Origin: Sphingopyxis macrogoltabida
GTDB taxonomy: Bacteria > Pseudomonadota > Alphaproteobacteria > Sphingomonadales > Sphingomonadaceae
Length of the DNA stretch: 64,000 nt
Assembly (NCBI RefSeq): GCF_001307295.1
Contig: NZ_CP012700.1
Coordinates: forward strand, 2,297,001-2,361,000
Reading direction: 5' to 3'
Below the pieces are notes generated by a model that was given only the letters and a program-made list of their open reading frames with translations, ran no database searches and was not told the origin of the DNA. A program made the translations under genes and the position numbers. Of the stretch, positions 53,207-61,755 are shown piece by piece (within the stretch, counting starts at the first letter, position 1; each line of letters opens with the position of its first letter).

Positions 53207-54704
53207 AGCCTCGCAGCAGATCATAGCGGGCACAGTCGGCGAGCGGAGGATGCTGCAGCATCCGGTCTTCCGAAGTGACGATGCTGTGGGGTGTCGCCGG
53301 CTCGCGGCGCCGGGAGAGGATGTTGAGGATCAGCTCGTCGCTGGCCGTTCCGTTCGCCAACGCTTCGCGCACGGCAGCCTCTACCGGCTCCAGGCCATCG
53401 GTGAGCACCGCCGAGAGGACCCGCACGAACCTGCGATCGGCCTCGTCCCCGGTGCCGAGCCTTCGCCGTAATCGGTGCAGGGCGGGCGGCAGATCCCAGT
53501 CCTGGAACGGTGCGCCGTTACGCAGCGCGCCGGGCTTGTGCGCGAGGACCGGCAGATAATGCCAGGGATCGTATATCGTGCGGTTCCGACCGAAGTGGCG
53601 CTCATGCTCCCCGACGATCGCATCGCCGCAGCGTATGACGATGCGATCGGCATAGGAGCGCACCTGAACGGTCCGGCGTGCGGCCGTCGACATGACCGAG
53701 TAGCGGTTGCGATCGAAGCTGATGAGGCAGGTGCCGGTGACGGCATGCTCGCTCTCATGGAAGCCGTCGAACGGTGCCAGGATCGGCTGCAGGGCCGGTC
53801 GCTCCATATCCAGCGCCTCGGCGACGGTAATATCCCCGCGTTCGGGATGGGCATGATGCTCGGCCCAGCGCCGGCACTCGGCCTCCAGCCACCCGTTGAG
53901 CTCGGCCAGGCTGGCGAACCGGAGTCGCGGCTGGAAGAAGCGGCCTCGGATCGTCTGGACCTGCTGCTCGACCTGGCCCTTCTCCCATCCCGCCGCCGGC
54001 GAGCAGGCGGTCGGCTCGACCATGTAATGATCGGTCATGATCAGGAAGCGGCGGTTGAACACACGCTCCTTGCCGGTGAACACGGCCGTCACCGCCGTCT
54101 TCATATTATCGTAGATACCGCGTCGCGGCACACCGCCGAAGAACGCGAACGCCCGGGCATGGGCATCGAACAGCATCTCCTGGCCCTCGCGCGGATAGGC
54201 CCGGACATAGGGTGCGCGCGAGTCGCAGAGACGCATATGCGCCACCTTCACCCGCATCGGCTTGCCGGCGATCTCCACATCCTCGTGGCTCCAGTCGAAC
54301 TGGTAGGCCTCACCCGGCTGGAAGGTCATCGGGATGAACGCCGGTGCGCCTTCGCCAGCATCCTTCCGCCGCGCAGCACGCCAGCGCGCCGCATAGCGGC
54401 GCACCGCATCATAGGATCCATCGAACCCCTCGCGCACCAGCAGGTCATGGATACGCGTCATCCGTAGCCGATCGCGGCGGCCGCGACCTTCGTTCTCCTC
54501 AAGCAGCGCATCGAGACGATCCTGATAAGGACCGATCCGCGGCAGCGGCTGGACTTTGCGCTGATAGTTGAACGCCGCCTCCGGCGACCGGATCGCTTTG
54601 CGGACGACCTTCCGCGACAAACGAAGGTCACGAGCGATCGCCTTGATCGCCTTACCCGCTGCATGCTCACGCCGAATCCGAACCACTGTCTCCACGATCA
54701 ACAT
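53190..54704 (-). CDS. istA: IS21 transposase IstA
   Basis: 504 residues. N-terminal helix-turn-helix [20 protein letters not shown], then an RNase H-like integrase core with acidic residues in [18 protein letters not shown] and W-E-K-G-Q-V-E. This is the D-D-E layout of the family. Full length and uninterrupted. It overlaps istB. Confidence 0.95.
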   Translation of the reverse strand: MLIVETVVRIRREHAAGKAIKAIARDLRLSRKVVRKAIRSPEAAFNYQRKVQPLPRIGPYQDRLDALLEENEGRGRRDRLRMTRIHDLLVREGFDGSYDAVRRYAARWRAARRKDAGEGAPAFIPMTFQPGEAYQFDWSHEDVEIAGKPMRVKVAHMRLCDSRAPYVRAYPREGQEMLFDAHARAFAFFGGVPRRGIYDNMKTAVTAVFTGKERVFNRRFLIMTDHYMVEPTACSPAAGWEKGQVEQQVQTIRGRFFQPRLRFASLAELNGWLEAECRRWAEHHAHPERGDITVAEALDMERPALQPILAPFDGFHESEHAVTGTCLISFDRNRYSVMSTAARRTVQVRSYADRIVIRCGDAIVGEHERHFGRNRTIYDPWHYLPVLAHKPGALRNGAPFQDWDLPPALHRLRRRLGTGDEADRRFVRVLSAVLTDGLEPVEAAVREALANGTASDELILNILSRRREPATPHSIVTSEDRMLQHPPLADCARYDLLRGYDAAA

Positions 54705-54758
54705 CCCGTTCTCGCCAACTGATCAAAACCAGTCGGCCGACTAAATCCCCGGGATGAA

Positions 54759-54815
54759 GGGGTCCTTTTTGCACGCCGATCACCCCACGAAGGGGGTGCC
54801 TATTGCACGCTGATC
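54759..54815. repeat. IS21 right-end multiple terminal repeats
   Basis: Two units in inverted orientation relative to the left end: GGGGTCCTTTTTGCACGCCG (from 54759) and GGGTGCCTATTGCACGCTG (from 54794). The istA promoter should lie between these repeats and 54704. Confidence 0.75.
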
Positions 54816-54819
54816 CTCA

Positions 54820-55170
54820 GATCCGCCCGCGCAGATGGCGCTGCCCGCCGCCGAGGGCGCGATGGCGCACGCCCGGTCGGCGGTCGTCGAACGGCTCGCC
54901 TATGACGAAGACGGCACGCTGATCCACCCGATGATGCTCGAGGAACATCGCAAGCGCATGCGCTTCATGGAGCGCTACACCGCCGAACCGGCGGCGGCGA
55001 TGGACGGGCTGCGTTCGCATTTCGACGTGCTGCTGCAAGCGATTGCCGCGAGCCGCGCCGAACTGATTCGTATCCACCGCGCGGGGCTGATCGAGGACGA
55101 GGTGCTCCACGAACTCGAACGCGACCTCGATATCGAGGAAATGGCGATGATCTTCCAGCGCGGCGATTAA
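54820..55170 (+). pseudogene. 3' end of a CPA1/NhaP-type sodium/proton antiporter gene, truncated by IS21
   Basis: The open frame starts without a start codon right at the IS end. It encodes about 116 residues of a soluble C-terminal tail: ARSAVVERLAYDEDGTLIHP, L-L-Q-A-I-A-A-S-R-A-E-L-I-R-I-H-R-A-G and EDEVLHELERDLDIEEMAMI. That tail is typical of bacterial CPA1 sodium/proton antiporters. All membrane segments are missing and are not found left of the IS. Although an internal ATG (54835) could start a short protein, this is best read as a gene remnant. Confidence 0.85.
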
Positions 55171-56459
55171 AAGAAGGTACGGATCGCGTCGACGACCCGG
55201 TAATCGTCATCGACGACCATCATCACGGGCCAGCGGTCGAAGGTCGTGCACGGATGCGCGATACCGAAGCAGATCCGGTCGCCGACGGCAAGCGGGCTGT
55301 CGTCGGGCAGCGCGACATAGGCGTGCTGGTCGTTCAACTTCAGCACCTGGTGCCCCGCCAGCGCTGCCGGCGCGGCCATGTTGTCGCGGTGCCATTTCAG
55401 CGGCGTCGGCAGATGCACGTCGAACGAGGCGTCGCGCTTGCCCATCGTCACGATCGCCAGCCCCGGTTCGGGCAGCGACTGGACATAGGCCCACACCTCG
55501 ATCGCCGGGCGCAAGCCTTCGCCGAGTTCGCCGACCGCAGGCATACGCTGCGCAATCGCCTTCGCATATTCGCTGAACCAGCTCGAATCATGGGTGATGT
55601 AACAGCCGCTGCGCAGGACGAGCAGCGTCTCGCGCGACATGCCCAGCCGCCGGGCGAGCGAGGGCGGCAGGTCGTAATATTGTGATCCGCCCGCCGACAC
55701 GATGACCGGCCCGTCGGCGAACAGCCCCTCGGCATCGCAGCCAACCGCGACCGCGGCCATATCGCCCAGCATTTTCTCGATCCGCGCAAGCGTTTCGGCG
55801 GGCTCGGCCGCTTCGAGCACCCCCTCGAACCCCTCGACGCCGCGCAGCGCGAGATGCGGGGCGGCCGCATGGACGGCGCGCGCGACCTCGATCGCCTGTT
55901 GGACGCTGCGCGCGCCGGTGCGCCCGCCGGCCTGCCCGATTTCGACGAGCAGCTGGATCGGGCGCGGACAGCCGCTTTTCGCCGCGGCGTCGTGCAGCAT
56001 GGCGACCGTCGCCACCGAATCGACGAGGCAATAGAAATCGAACCCGGGATCGCGTGTCAGTTCGGACAGCACGAAGCGGATACCGGCGGGATCGACGAGC
56101 TGGTTGGCGAGCAGGATGCGCTGCACGCCGAAGCGGCGATAGACATGGAGGTGCGACACCGTCGCCGCGGTCATCCCCCACGCGCCCGCCTCGAGCTGGC
56201 GGTCGAACAATTGCGGGCTCATGCTGGTCTTGCCGTGCGGGCAGAGAACCATGCCGGTCAGCCCGGTAAAGCGCCGCATCCAGTCGACATTATGCTCGAT
56301 TGCCGATTGCCGCAGCACCGCCGCCGGCAAGGGCGTGTCGCCCGCCAGCAACCGCCAGCCCTGCCCGCCGATATCGCAGAGCGGCAGCCCCGTGCCTGCC
56401 GGAATGCCCTTCGTGCAATCGTCGACAAGGCTGTCCCAAATGTCCTGCAGCGCCAGCAT
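55167..56459 (-). CDS. PLP-dependent D-amino-acid deaminase/aldolase-like protein (fold-type III)
   Basis: 430 residues from ATG 56459, eight bases after the dipeptidase stop; a longer GTG start overlapping that gene is possible. The N-terminal alanine-racemase-like barrel has P-H-G-K-T-S-M with the PLP lysine and G-G-R-T-G. The C-terminal domain carries the zinc pair H-P-C-T (G-I-A-H-P-C-T-T-F-D) seen in D-serine dehydratase and D-threonine aldolase relatives. Downstream of an M19 dipeptidase in one operon, it probably processes D-amino acids released from peptides. Confidence 0.88.
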   Translation of the reverse strand: MLALQDIWDSLVDDCTKGIPAGTGLPLCDIGGQGWRLLAGDTPLPAAVLRQSAIEHNVDWMRRFTGLTGMVLCPHGKTSMSPQLFDRQLEAGAWGMTAATVSHLHVYRRFGVQRILLANQLVDPAGIRFVLSELTRDPGFDFYCLVDSVATVAMLHDAAAKSGCPRPIQLLVEIGQAGGRTGARSVQQAIEVARAVHAAAPHLALRGVEGFEGVLEAAEPAETLARIEKMLGDMAAVAVGCDAEGLFADGPVIVSAGGSQYYDLPPSLARRLGMSRETLLVLRSGCYITHDSSWFSEYAKAIAQRMPAVGELGEGLRPAIEVWAYVQSLPEPGLAIVTMGKRDASFDVHLPTPLKWHRDNMAAPAALAGHQVLKLNDQHAYVALPDDSPLAVGDRICFGIAHPCTTFDRWPVMMVVDDDYRVVDAIRTFF

Positions 56460-56467
56460 GGCCGCGA

Positions 56468-57478
56468 TCAGCCCGAAAAGCCGAACGCCGGGCGCCACAC
56501 CTGCTTTGCGACGCGCATCAGATTGCCGCCGAGGATGGCGCGGATGTCGTCGTCGGCATAGCCGAGCTTGCCGAGCCCGCCGACAATCTCCTCCATCGCC
56601 TCTGGCGGCACCATTTCGAGCGTCGGCCCATAGCCGAGTTCGGGCGGGAAGATCGCCGGATTGGCCAGGAATTCCTCGAGCTCGGCGGCGTCGAACACAT
56701 AATCGAGCCCCAGCCCGACATGCTCGATCCCGACCACGCCGACGATATGGTCGAGGTGGTTGATCAGCGCATCGACCAGATCGATGCCGCCCTTGCCGAG
56801 GAACAGCCCGATGCCGTTGAGCCCGACGACGCCGCCCGTCGCGGCGCAGGCCTTCAGCACATGATCGCGGACGTTGCGCGGATGATCGTGGATCGCGCGC
56901 GCGTTGCTGTGCGAGAAGATCACCGGCCGCGAACTATAGTCCATCACCTCGAGCGCGGTCCGCTCGCCGGTGTGCGAGCAGCAGGCGACCATGCCGACAC
57001 GCGCCATCTCGTCGAGGATGGTGCGGCCGAACGCGGTCAGTCCCTGATCCTCGTCCTGGCAGCCGCCGCCGACCGGGTTGTTGCGGTTGTAGGCGATCAG
57101 CATCCAGCGGACGCCAAGGTCGTAATAGAGCTGGACGAGGCTCGGCTGGTCGGCGATCGCGTTCATGCCTTCGATGTCGAACAGCACCGCCAGCTTGCCC
57201 TCGCGCCGCGCCCGTTCGATATCCTCGACCGAGGTCGCCAGCATATAATCGTCGCCGTTCAGCGCCAGCCAGCGGCGGAACTGCGCGACCATCCGGACAT
57301 GTTCCTCGACGCCCTGATCGCCAAAGCCGATGTTGATCGTCACCGCATTGACGCCGCCTGCCCGGTAACGGGCAAGCTGCGGCAGGAAGCTCTCGTCGAG
57401 CGGACGCAGCGGCATGCAGCCGTGATTGTCCCACACCAGACTGTCGTCGAGCAGTGCCCGCGGCGTCATCAGATTCAC
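56468..57478 (-). CDS. Membrane-dipeptidase-like peptidase (M19 family)
   Basis: 336 residues from a GTG at 57478 preceded by GGGAGG. Metal-binding signatures of renal-dipeptidase-like enzymes are visible: L-V-W-D-N-H-G near the N-terminus, the bridging-Glu region F-D-I-E-G-M-N-A-I, V-A-C-C-S-H-T-G-E-R, and V-I-F-S-H-S-N-A-R with following R-N-V-R-D. No signal peptide is seen, so it is cytoplasmic. M19 enzymes hydrolyse dipeptides with C-terminal D-amino acids, fitting the adjacent D-amino-acid-type PLP enzyme. Confidence 0.93.
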   Translation of the reverse strand: MNLMTPRALLDDSLVWDNHGCMPLRPLDESFLPQLARYRAGGVNAVTINIGFGDQGVEEHVRMVAQFRRWLALNGDDYMLATSVEDIERARREGKLAVLFDIEGMNAIADQPSLVQLYYDLGVRWMLIAYNRNNPVGGGCQDEDQGLTAFGRTILDEMARVGMVACCSHTGERTALEVMDYSSRPVIFSHSNARAIHDHPRNVRDHVLKACAATGGVVGLNGIGLFLGKGGIDLVDALINHLDHIVGVVGIEHVGLGLDYVFDAAELEEFLANPAIFPPELGYGPTLEMVPPEAMEEIVGGLGKLGYADDDIRAILGGNLMRVAKQVWRPAFGFSG

Positions 57479-57518
57479 GCTTTCCTCCCGTTCCCGGCCT
57501 CGGCTTCGCTAAAGCCCA

Positions 57519-57547
57519 TTGACCCGACGATACACAAGTGTTTGGAT
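57519..57547. promoter_or_regulatory. Promoter/operator candidates between divergent peptidase genes
   Basis: The 153 bp between the M19 (minus) and M81 (plus) genes contains a -35-like TTGACC (57519-57524). The small palindrome ACACAAGTGT (57532-57541) and a TATGAG-like -10 at about 57547 follow. One regulator could serve both genes. No regulator gene is adjacent. Confidence 0.35.
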
Positions 57548-57631
57548 ATGAGTCGACAAAAAAATGCGGCCGCCGCGAGAAATGGCGAGCGAGCCCGGCC
57601 CGAGGGCGCGATGCCCGGAAAGAGGAAATGC

Positions 57632-59107
57632 ATGAACATATTCGTTGCCGGCATGATGATGGAAACCAACGCTTTTTCGGCCATCCCCTGCACCCGCGAT
57701 TCCTTCGTGAACCCGATGTATTACCGGCCCGAACGCACAGGACCCGACCCCGAGCCCGCGGCTTACGAGCAGTTCGGCTATCGCACCTTCCTGCGGCTCG
57801 CGCGCGAGCGCGGCTATACCGCCCACGCCTCGCTCCACGCCTTCGCCGAACCTGCGGCGCCGTGCCGGCAGGAGGATTATGAGGGCCTCCGCGACGAAAT
57901 CCTCGCCGACCTCCGGGCCGCGATGCCGGTCGATATGGTGCTGCTGATGCTGCACGGCGCGCAGATGGCGCACGGTTATGACGATTGCGAAGGCGACGTC
58001 ATCGAAAAGGTCCGCGAAATTGTCGGGCCCGACGTGTTCATCGGGGTCGAACTCGACCTGCACGGCAATGTGACGGCGCGGATGGCCGAGGCATCGAACG
58101 CGCTCGTCGCCTGCCTCCTTTACCCGCACACCGATTTCGACGAACGCGGCGAGCAGCTTTTCGACATCGGCGAGCGCTTCGTGCGCGGCGAGATCCGCAC
58201 CCGCAACCATATCCGGCGCGTGCCGATGCTCGGTCTCTTCTACACGACGCTGCCGCAGATGGAGGCGGTCAACGCTGCCGTGCTCGCCGCCGAGCGGCAG
58301 GACGGGGTGCACGCCGTGTCGCTCATGCACGGCTTCCCGTGGGCCGACCATCCCGAAGTCGGCGCCGCCGTGGTCGTCGTCGCCGAGCCCGGACAGGCCG
58401 ACGTGCCCGGCCTCGCGCGTGACCTCGGCCGCCGCTTCTTCGCGGCGCGCGAGGAAACGCGCAGCCTGCGCAAGCCGATCGACACGATCCTCGACGAGAT
58501 CGCGGCGTCGCCCGCAGCCGGTCCGTTTGTCATCGCCGATGTCGCCGACAACGCCGGCGGCGGCGCGGGCGCCGATTCGACCTTCATCCTCCGCCGGCTG
58601 ATCGAGCGCGGCGTCGAGGACGCGGCGCTCGCGATGATCTGGGATCCGGTCGCGGTCGATTTTGCGCATCAGGCGGGCGTCGGCAACCGGCTCAACCTGC
58701 GCCTCGGCGGCAAGACCGGCCCCTTCGCGGGGCTACCGGTAGATGGCGAAGCCACCGTGATCGCGCTCGCCGACGACATCGAACAGGAAGACCCGGCGGG
58801 CGGCCTGATGTTCGGCATCGGCCGCGCGGCGCTGCTGCGGATCGGCGGCGTGCAGGTGGTCGTCAACAGCGTGCGCCAGCAGGTCTATGATCCTGTTTGC
58901 CTCACCGCCCTCGGCGTCGATCTGTCGGCGGCGCGGGTTATCGTCGTCAAATCGACCCAGCATTTCTACGAACGCTTCGCCCCGCTCGCTGCCAAAATCT
59001 ATTATTGCGAAACTCCCGGCTCGCTGACGCTCGACCTCGACCCTGCGCGATACAAAAGGCTGCAACGGCCGATCTGGCCGATCGACGCCGATGCGGCGCC
59101 GGATTGA
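57632..59107 (+). CDS. M81-family metallopeptidase (MlrC-like)
   Basis: 491 residues from ATG 57632 (AGAGGAA upstream). Family motifs: M-M-M-E-T-N-A-F (Glu11), V-E-L-D-L-H-G-N (Asp142, His144), Y-P-H-T-D-F-D-E (His166, Asp168), and a C-terminal domain with D-N-A-G-G-G-A. M81 includes MlrC, which cleaves linear microcystin products in Sphingopyxis-type bacteria. Many M81 proteins are unrelated to microcystin, and mlrA/mlrB are not seen here. Cytoplasmic zinc peptidase of small peptides is the safe reading. Confidence 0.92.
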   Translation: MNIFVAGMMMETNAFSAIPCTRDSFVNPMYYRPERTGPDPEPAAYEQFGYRTFLRLARERGYTAHASLHAFAEPAAPCRQEDYEGLRDEILADLRAAMPVDMVLLMLHGAQMAHGYDDCEGDVIEKVREIVGPDVFIGVELDLHGNVTARMAEASNALVACLLYPHTDFDERGEQLFDIGERFVRGEIRTRNHIRRVPMLGLFYTTLPQMEAVNAAVLAAERQDGVHAVSLMHGFPWADHPEVGAAVVVVAEPGQADVPGLARDLGRRFFAAREETRSLRKPIDTILDEIAASPAAGPFVIADVADNAGGGAGADSTFILRRLIERGVEDAALAMIWDPVAVDFAHQAGVGNRLNLRLGGKTGPFAGLPVDGEATVIALADDIEQEDPAGGLMFGIGRAALLRIGGVQVVVNSVRQQVYDPVCLTALGVDLSAARVIVVKSTQHFYERFAPLAAKIYYCETPGSLTLDLDPARYKRLQRPIWPIDADAAPD

Positions 59108-59411
59108 TCGCTGGCCAGACAGTCCGACTGAAACCGAACTTTCCTTCTCCGTCACCCCGGACTTGATCCGGGGTCCACGATTTCGGCGCTGCAATGGATC
59201 CCGGATCAAGTCCGGGATGACGAAGAGAGTCAAATTCCCCTTCCGTACCCGCCAATGGCCACCGCCCTCTTCTGCATATAGTCTCCGCCAGACACATCCA
59301 AGCTTGACAGTACAGTATTGTATGTTTCTATATCGCTATCAGATTTTCCACTGAGGATTCGTTTCCCCGCAGGAAGACAAATCGGCATCGTCAAAGCCGG
59401 AAGGGACGGGA
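59108..59411. repeat. Intergenic region with inverted repeat (59150-59177/59195-59222) and a promoter candidate
   Basis: No gene in 304 bp. The two 28-base arms, built around CGGACTTGATCCGGG, are complementary apart from a few bases. This 'CCCGGACTTGATCCGGG' family is dispersed widely in alphaproteobacteria. Downstream, TTGACA (59304-59309) and a TCTATA/TATATC stretch (59327-59334) form a plausible sigma-70 promoter for the CocE-like gene. Between them TACAGTATTGTA (59311-59322) is an imperfect palindrome that could bind a repressor. Confidence 0.65.
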
Positions 59412-61226
59412 ATGAGCAAAGAGACGGTTACCCCCAACGGCCCGGAAGCCGCCAACGAAGCCCCGCACGATTCGATGACGTTGCTCGGCCGCGCGGGCGG
59501 CAGCGACACGCCCGCGATCGAAATGATGCCCGACCCCGACCTCAGACTGATGCTGCCGATGCGCGACGGGGTGCGGCTCGATACCTATGTCTGGCGCCCT
59601 GCCGGCGACGCCCCGGCGCCGGTGATCCTGTGGCGCACGCCGTACCGCGAGGAGGTGCTCGGCTGGGCGCGGCTGCGCCAGCTCCGTTACCGCGACCACG
59701 GCTATATCGTCGTCAACCAGCTCATCCGCGGCACCGGCGAGTCCGAGGGCGAATTCCGCTTCAGCTCGCCCTATGAGCGCACCGACGGCTATGACACGAT
59801 CGAATGGCTCGCCGCGCAGCCATGGTGCGATGGCAATGTCGGGATGGACGGCGGCTCTTATGTCGGCCTCACCCAACTCCTCGCTGCCGCCGAACGGCCG
59901 CCGCACCTCAAATGCATCATCCCGCAGGTACCCGCGGTCAATTATTTCCGCGAACTCCCCTATTTCGGCGGCGCCTTCACCCGCCAGCACACGATCAACT
60001 GGCTGAACCTGATCTCGATCGGCTCGCTCGCCGAACTCACCGGCGGCTTCGTCTCGACGCTGCCCATCCTCGCGCAGCCCGACTGGTTCCGCCGCCTGAT
60101 GATGCGCCCGGCGATCGACGCCGCCGACGACGTGCTGAAGGGCGACAAGCTCGCGCATTACCGTGAGGCGCTCGAACATCCGACCTTCGACGACTGGTGG
60201 CGGGAGCGGTCCCTCGGCGCCGAGGATTATGCCGCGATGGACCTGCCGGCTTTGTTCATCACCGGCAATTTCGACCCCAGCCTCGGCGCGATGGGTGCCT
60301 GGCACGGCGTCGCCGCCAACGCCCGCGACCGCGACGACCGCCAGCTGCTGCTCGGCCCGTGGGACCATGGCCAGGTCTATACCGGCGGTAGCAGCAGCTA
60401 TGGCCCGCATGAATTCGACGCCGCGGCCGCGGCCGATCCTTTCCCGATCCGCCTCGCCTTTTACGACAAGCATCTCAAGGGCAAGGGCAACGGCCCCGAC
60501 CTCGGCGGCAAGGCGAAGATCTTCATCACCGGACGCAATCGCTACGAAGTCTTCGATGCCTTCCCGCCGCGCGAAGTGCGCAGCCTGTCCTTCTTCCTCG
60601 CCAGCGACAGCGCCGCGAACGGCGAATATGGCGGCGGCACGCTCGTCACCGACGCGGATGCGATCAAGGGCGATCCCGACCGCATGCGCGCCGACCCGGC
60701 GATGCCTTTCGCCGCGCCGCTCACCGAAGCGCTCGGCCGGATCAGCAGCCTCGACGAACATGTCCGCCATATCGACACCCTGCTCTTCCGCACCGAACCG
60801 CTCGCCCAGCCGCTCGCGATCCTCGGCGAAACCGAAGTCGTGCTGCACGTCGCGACCGACACGCCCGATGCCGATATCGTCGCGCATCTCGCCGAGATCC
60901 GGCCCGACGGATCAGTGGTCGAACTTGCCTATCACGCGCTGCGCCTCCGCTACCGTGAAGGCTTCGACCGCGAGGTGCCGATGGTGCCCGGCGAGCCGGT
61001 CGAGGTGCGGCTGAAACTCACCCTCTCGGCGCACGAACTCACCGCCGGGCATCGCCTCGCGCTGCTGCTGCGCCCCGACTTCTTCCCCTTCGTCGATCCC
61101 AACCCGAACACCGGCGAACCGATCGCCACCGCGACGCGGATGCAGACCGCGACGATCACCGTCTTTCACGATGCAGCGCGGCCGTCGCGCCTCGAACTTC
61201 CCGTCCTCGAAAGCGCCCGCCCATGA
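59412..61226 (+). CDS. CocE/NonD-family hydrolase (X-Pro dipeptidyl-peptidase S15-like)
   Basis: 604 residues. The alpha/beta-hydrolase part has M-R-D-G-V-R-L-D-T-Y, R-G-T-G-E-S-E-G, and the nucleophile elbow G-M-D-G-G-S-Y-V-G with Ser149. A C-terminal jelly-roll (galactose-binding-like) domain follows, as in cocaine esterase and X-Pro dipeptidyl peptidase. No signal peptide. It overlaps the next gene by ATGA. In this peptide cluster it could release X-Pro dipeptides or hydrolyse an acyl ester. Confidence 0.93.
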   Translation: MSKETVTPNGPEAANEAPHDSMTLLGRAGGSDTPAIEMMPDPDLRLMLPMRDGVRLDTYVWRPAGDAPAPVILWRTPYREEVLGWARLRQLRYRDHGYIVVNQLIRGTGESEGEFRFSSPYERTDGYDTIEWLAAQPWCDGNVGMDGGSYVGLTQLLAAAERPPHLKCIIPQVPAVNYFRELPYFGGAFTRQHTINWLNLISIGSLAELTGGFVSTLPILAQPDWFRRLMMRPAIDAADDVLKGDKLAHYREALEHPTFDDWWRERSLGAEDYAAMDLPALFITGNFDPSLGAMGAWHGVAANARDRDDRQLLLGPWDHGQVYTGGSSSYGPHEFDAAAAADPFPIRLAFYDKHLKGKGNGPDLGGKAKIFITGRNRYEVFDAFPPREVRSLSFFLASDSAANGEYGGGTLVTDADAIKGDPDRMRADPAMPFAAPLTEALGRISSLDEHVRHIDTLLFRTEPLAQPLAILGETEVVLHVATDTPDADIVAHLAEIRPDGSVVELAYHALRLRYREGFDREVPMVPGEPVEVRLKLTLSAHELTAGHRLALLLRPDFFPFVDPNPNTGEPIATATRMQTATITVFHDAARPSRLELPVLESARP

Positions 61227-61723
61227 CCGAACAGAATGTCCGCGTGACGATCGTCAACCATGCCGCGGTCGACATCGCCGCGCCGCCCGCCGCGGTGTGG
61301 CAGACGATCCTCGACGAATATATCGAGGCGAAGAAGTTCCGCGAGATCGGCTACGCGATCGAACCGCTCGACGATCCCGCCGCCTGTCTCGGCGGCTACC
61401 GCATACGCCTCGAACAGGATGGCGCCGTCGTCGACGAGCGCCTCTGCCATGTCACCGAACGCGACGAGATCGCGCACCGGCTGAGCATGTTCGCCGATTA
61501 TCTCGCGGGCGGCATGATCGTCTATGCGACCTATCATGCCGAGGCGGCTCCCGGTGGCACCCGCTACCGTCTCGATTGCCATTCGACGCTCGGCATACCG
61601 CAGCCTGCGGGCGCCGGGCGCGCCGAAATCGCCGCCGCGGTGGCGGAAATGACCGCGCAATTCGACGCCGCGCTGACCGGCTATCTCGAAAGCATCAAGG
61701 CCAAACTCGAAACGCGGGGCTGA
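61223..61723 (+). CDS. SRPBCC (START-like) domain protein
   Basis: 166 residues with the START/polyketide-cyclase-like pattern: a first strand VDIAAPPAAVWQTILDEYIE, helix, a central beta sheet (Y-R-I-R-L-E-Q-D-G, V-Y-A-T-Y-H-A-E) and a long C-terminal helix (ALTGYLESIKAKLE). Usually binds or modifies hydrophobic ligands. Translationally coupled to the CocE-like gene (ATGA at 61223-61226). The ligand is unknown. Confidence 0.8.
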   Translation: MTEQNVRVTIVNHAAVDIAAPPAAVWQTILDEYIEAKKFREIGYAIEPLDDPAACLGGYRIRLEQDGAVVDERLCHVTERDEIAHRLSMFADYLAGGMIVYATYHAEAAPGGTRYRLDCHSTLGIPQPAGAGRAEIAAAVAEMTAQFDAALTGYLESIKAKLETRG

Positions 61724-61755
61724 ACCGCGCCTCACGCCCAACCGGGAGACAATAG

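Larger units (their letters stand above)
52297..54819 (-). mobile_element. IS21-family insertion sequence (istA-istB)
   Basis: About 2.5 kb, bounded by multiple related terminal repeats containing C-G-G-C-G-T ... G-G-A-C-C-C-C-C. The left tip begins TGTCAAACGGCG at 52297; the right tip, read inward, begins TGAGGATCAGCG at 54819. It encodes the two IS21 proteins in the order istA-istB on the minus strand with overlapping genes. Flanking bases do not form an obvious 4-8 bp target duplication (CGTAGAAG versus GATCCGCC). The right flank is a severed antiporter gene whose 5' part is not on the left, so the site is a rearrangement junction rather than a simple insertion. Confidence 0.9.

Noticed and set aside
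54835..55170. An independent small gene starting at the ATG 15 bases after the IS21 end
   Set aside because: The frame is open to the IS boundary without a start, there is no ribosome site, and the sequence is the tail domain of a sodium/proton antiporter, so a truncated gene is the better reading.
56300..57631. A 444-codon N-terminal extension in frame with the M81 peptidase
   Set aside because: It lies opposite the M19 dipeptidase and PLP-enzyme genes, has no domain pattern, and a good ribosome site marks the start at 57632.
57632..59107. Naming the M81 gene mlrC and the cluster a microcystin pathway
   Set aside because: Only the peptidase family matches; mlrA, mlrB and mlrD partners are not in the window, so the specific name is not supported.
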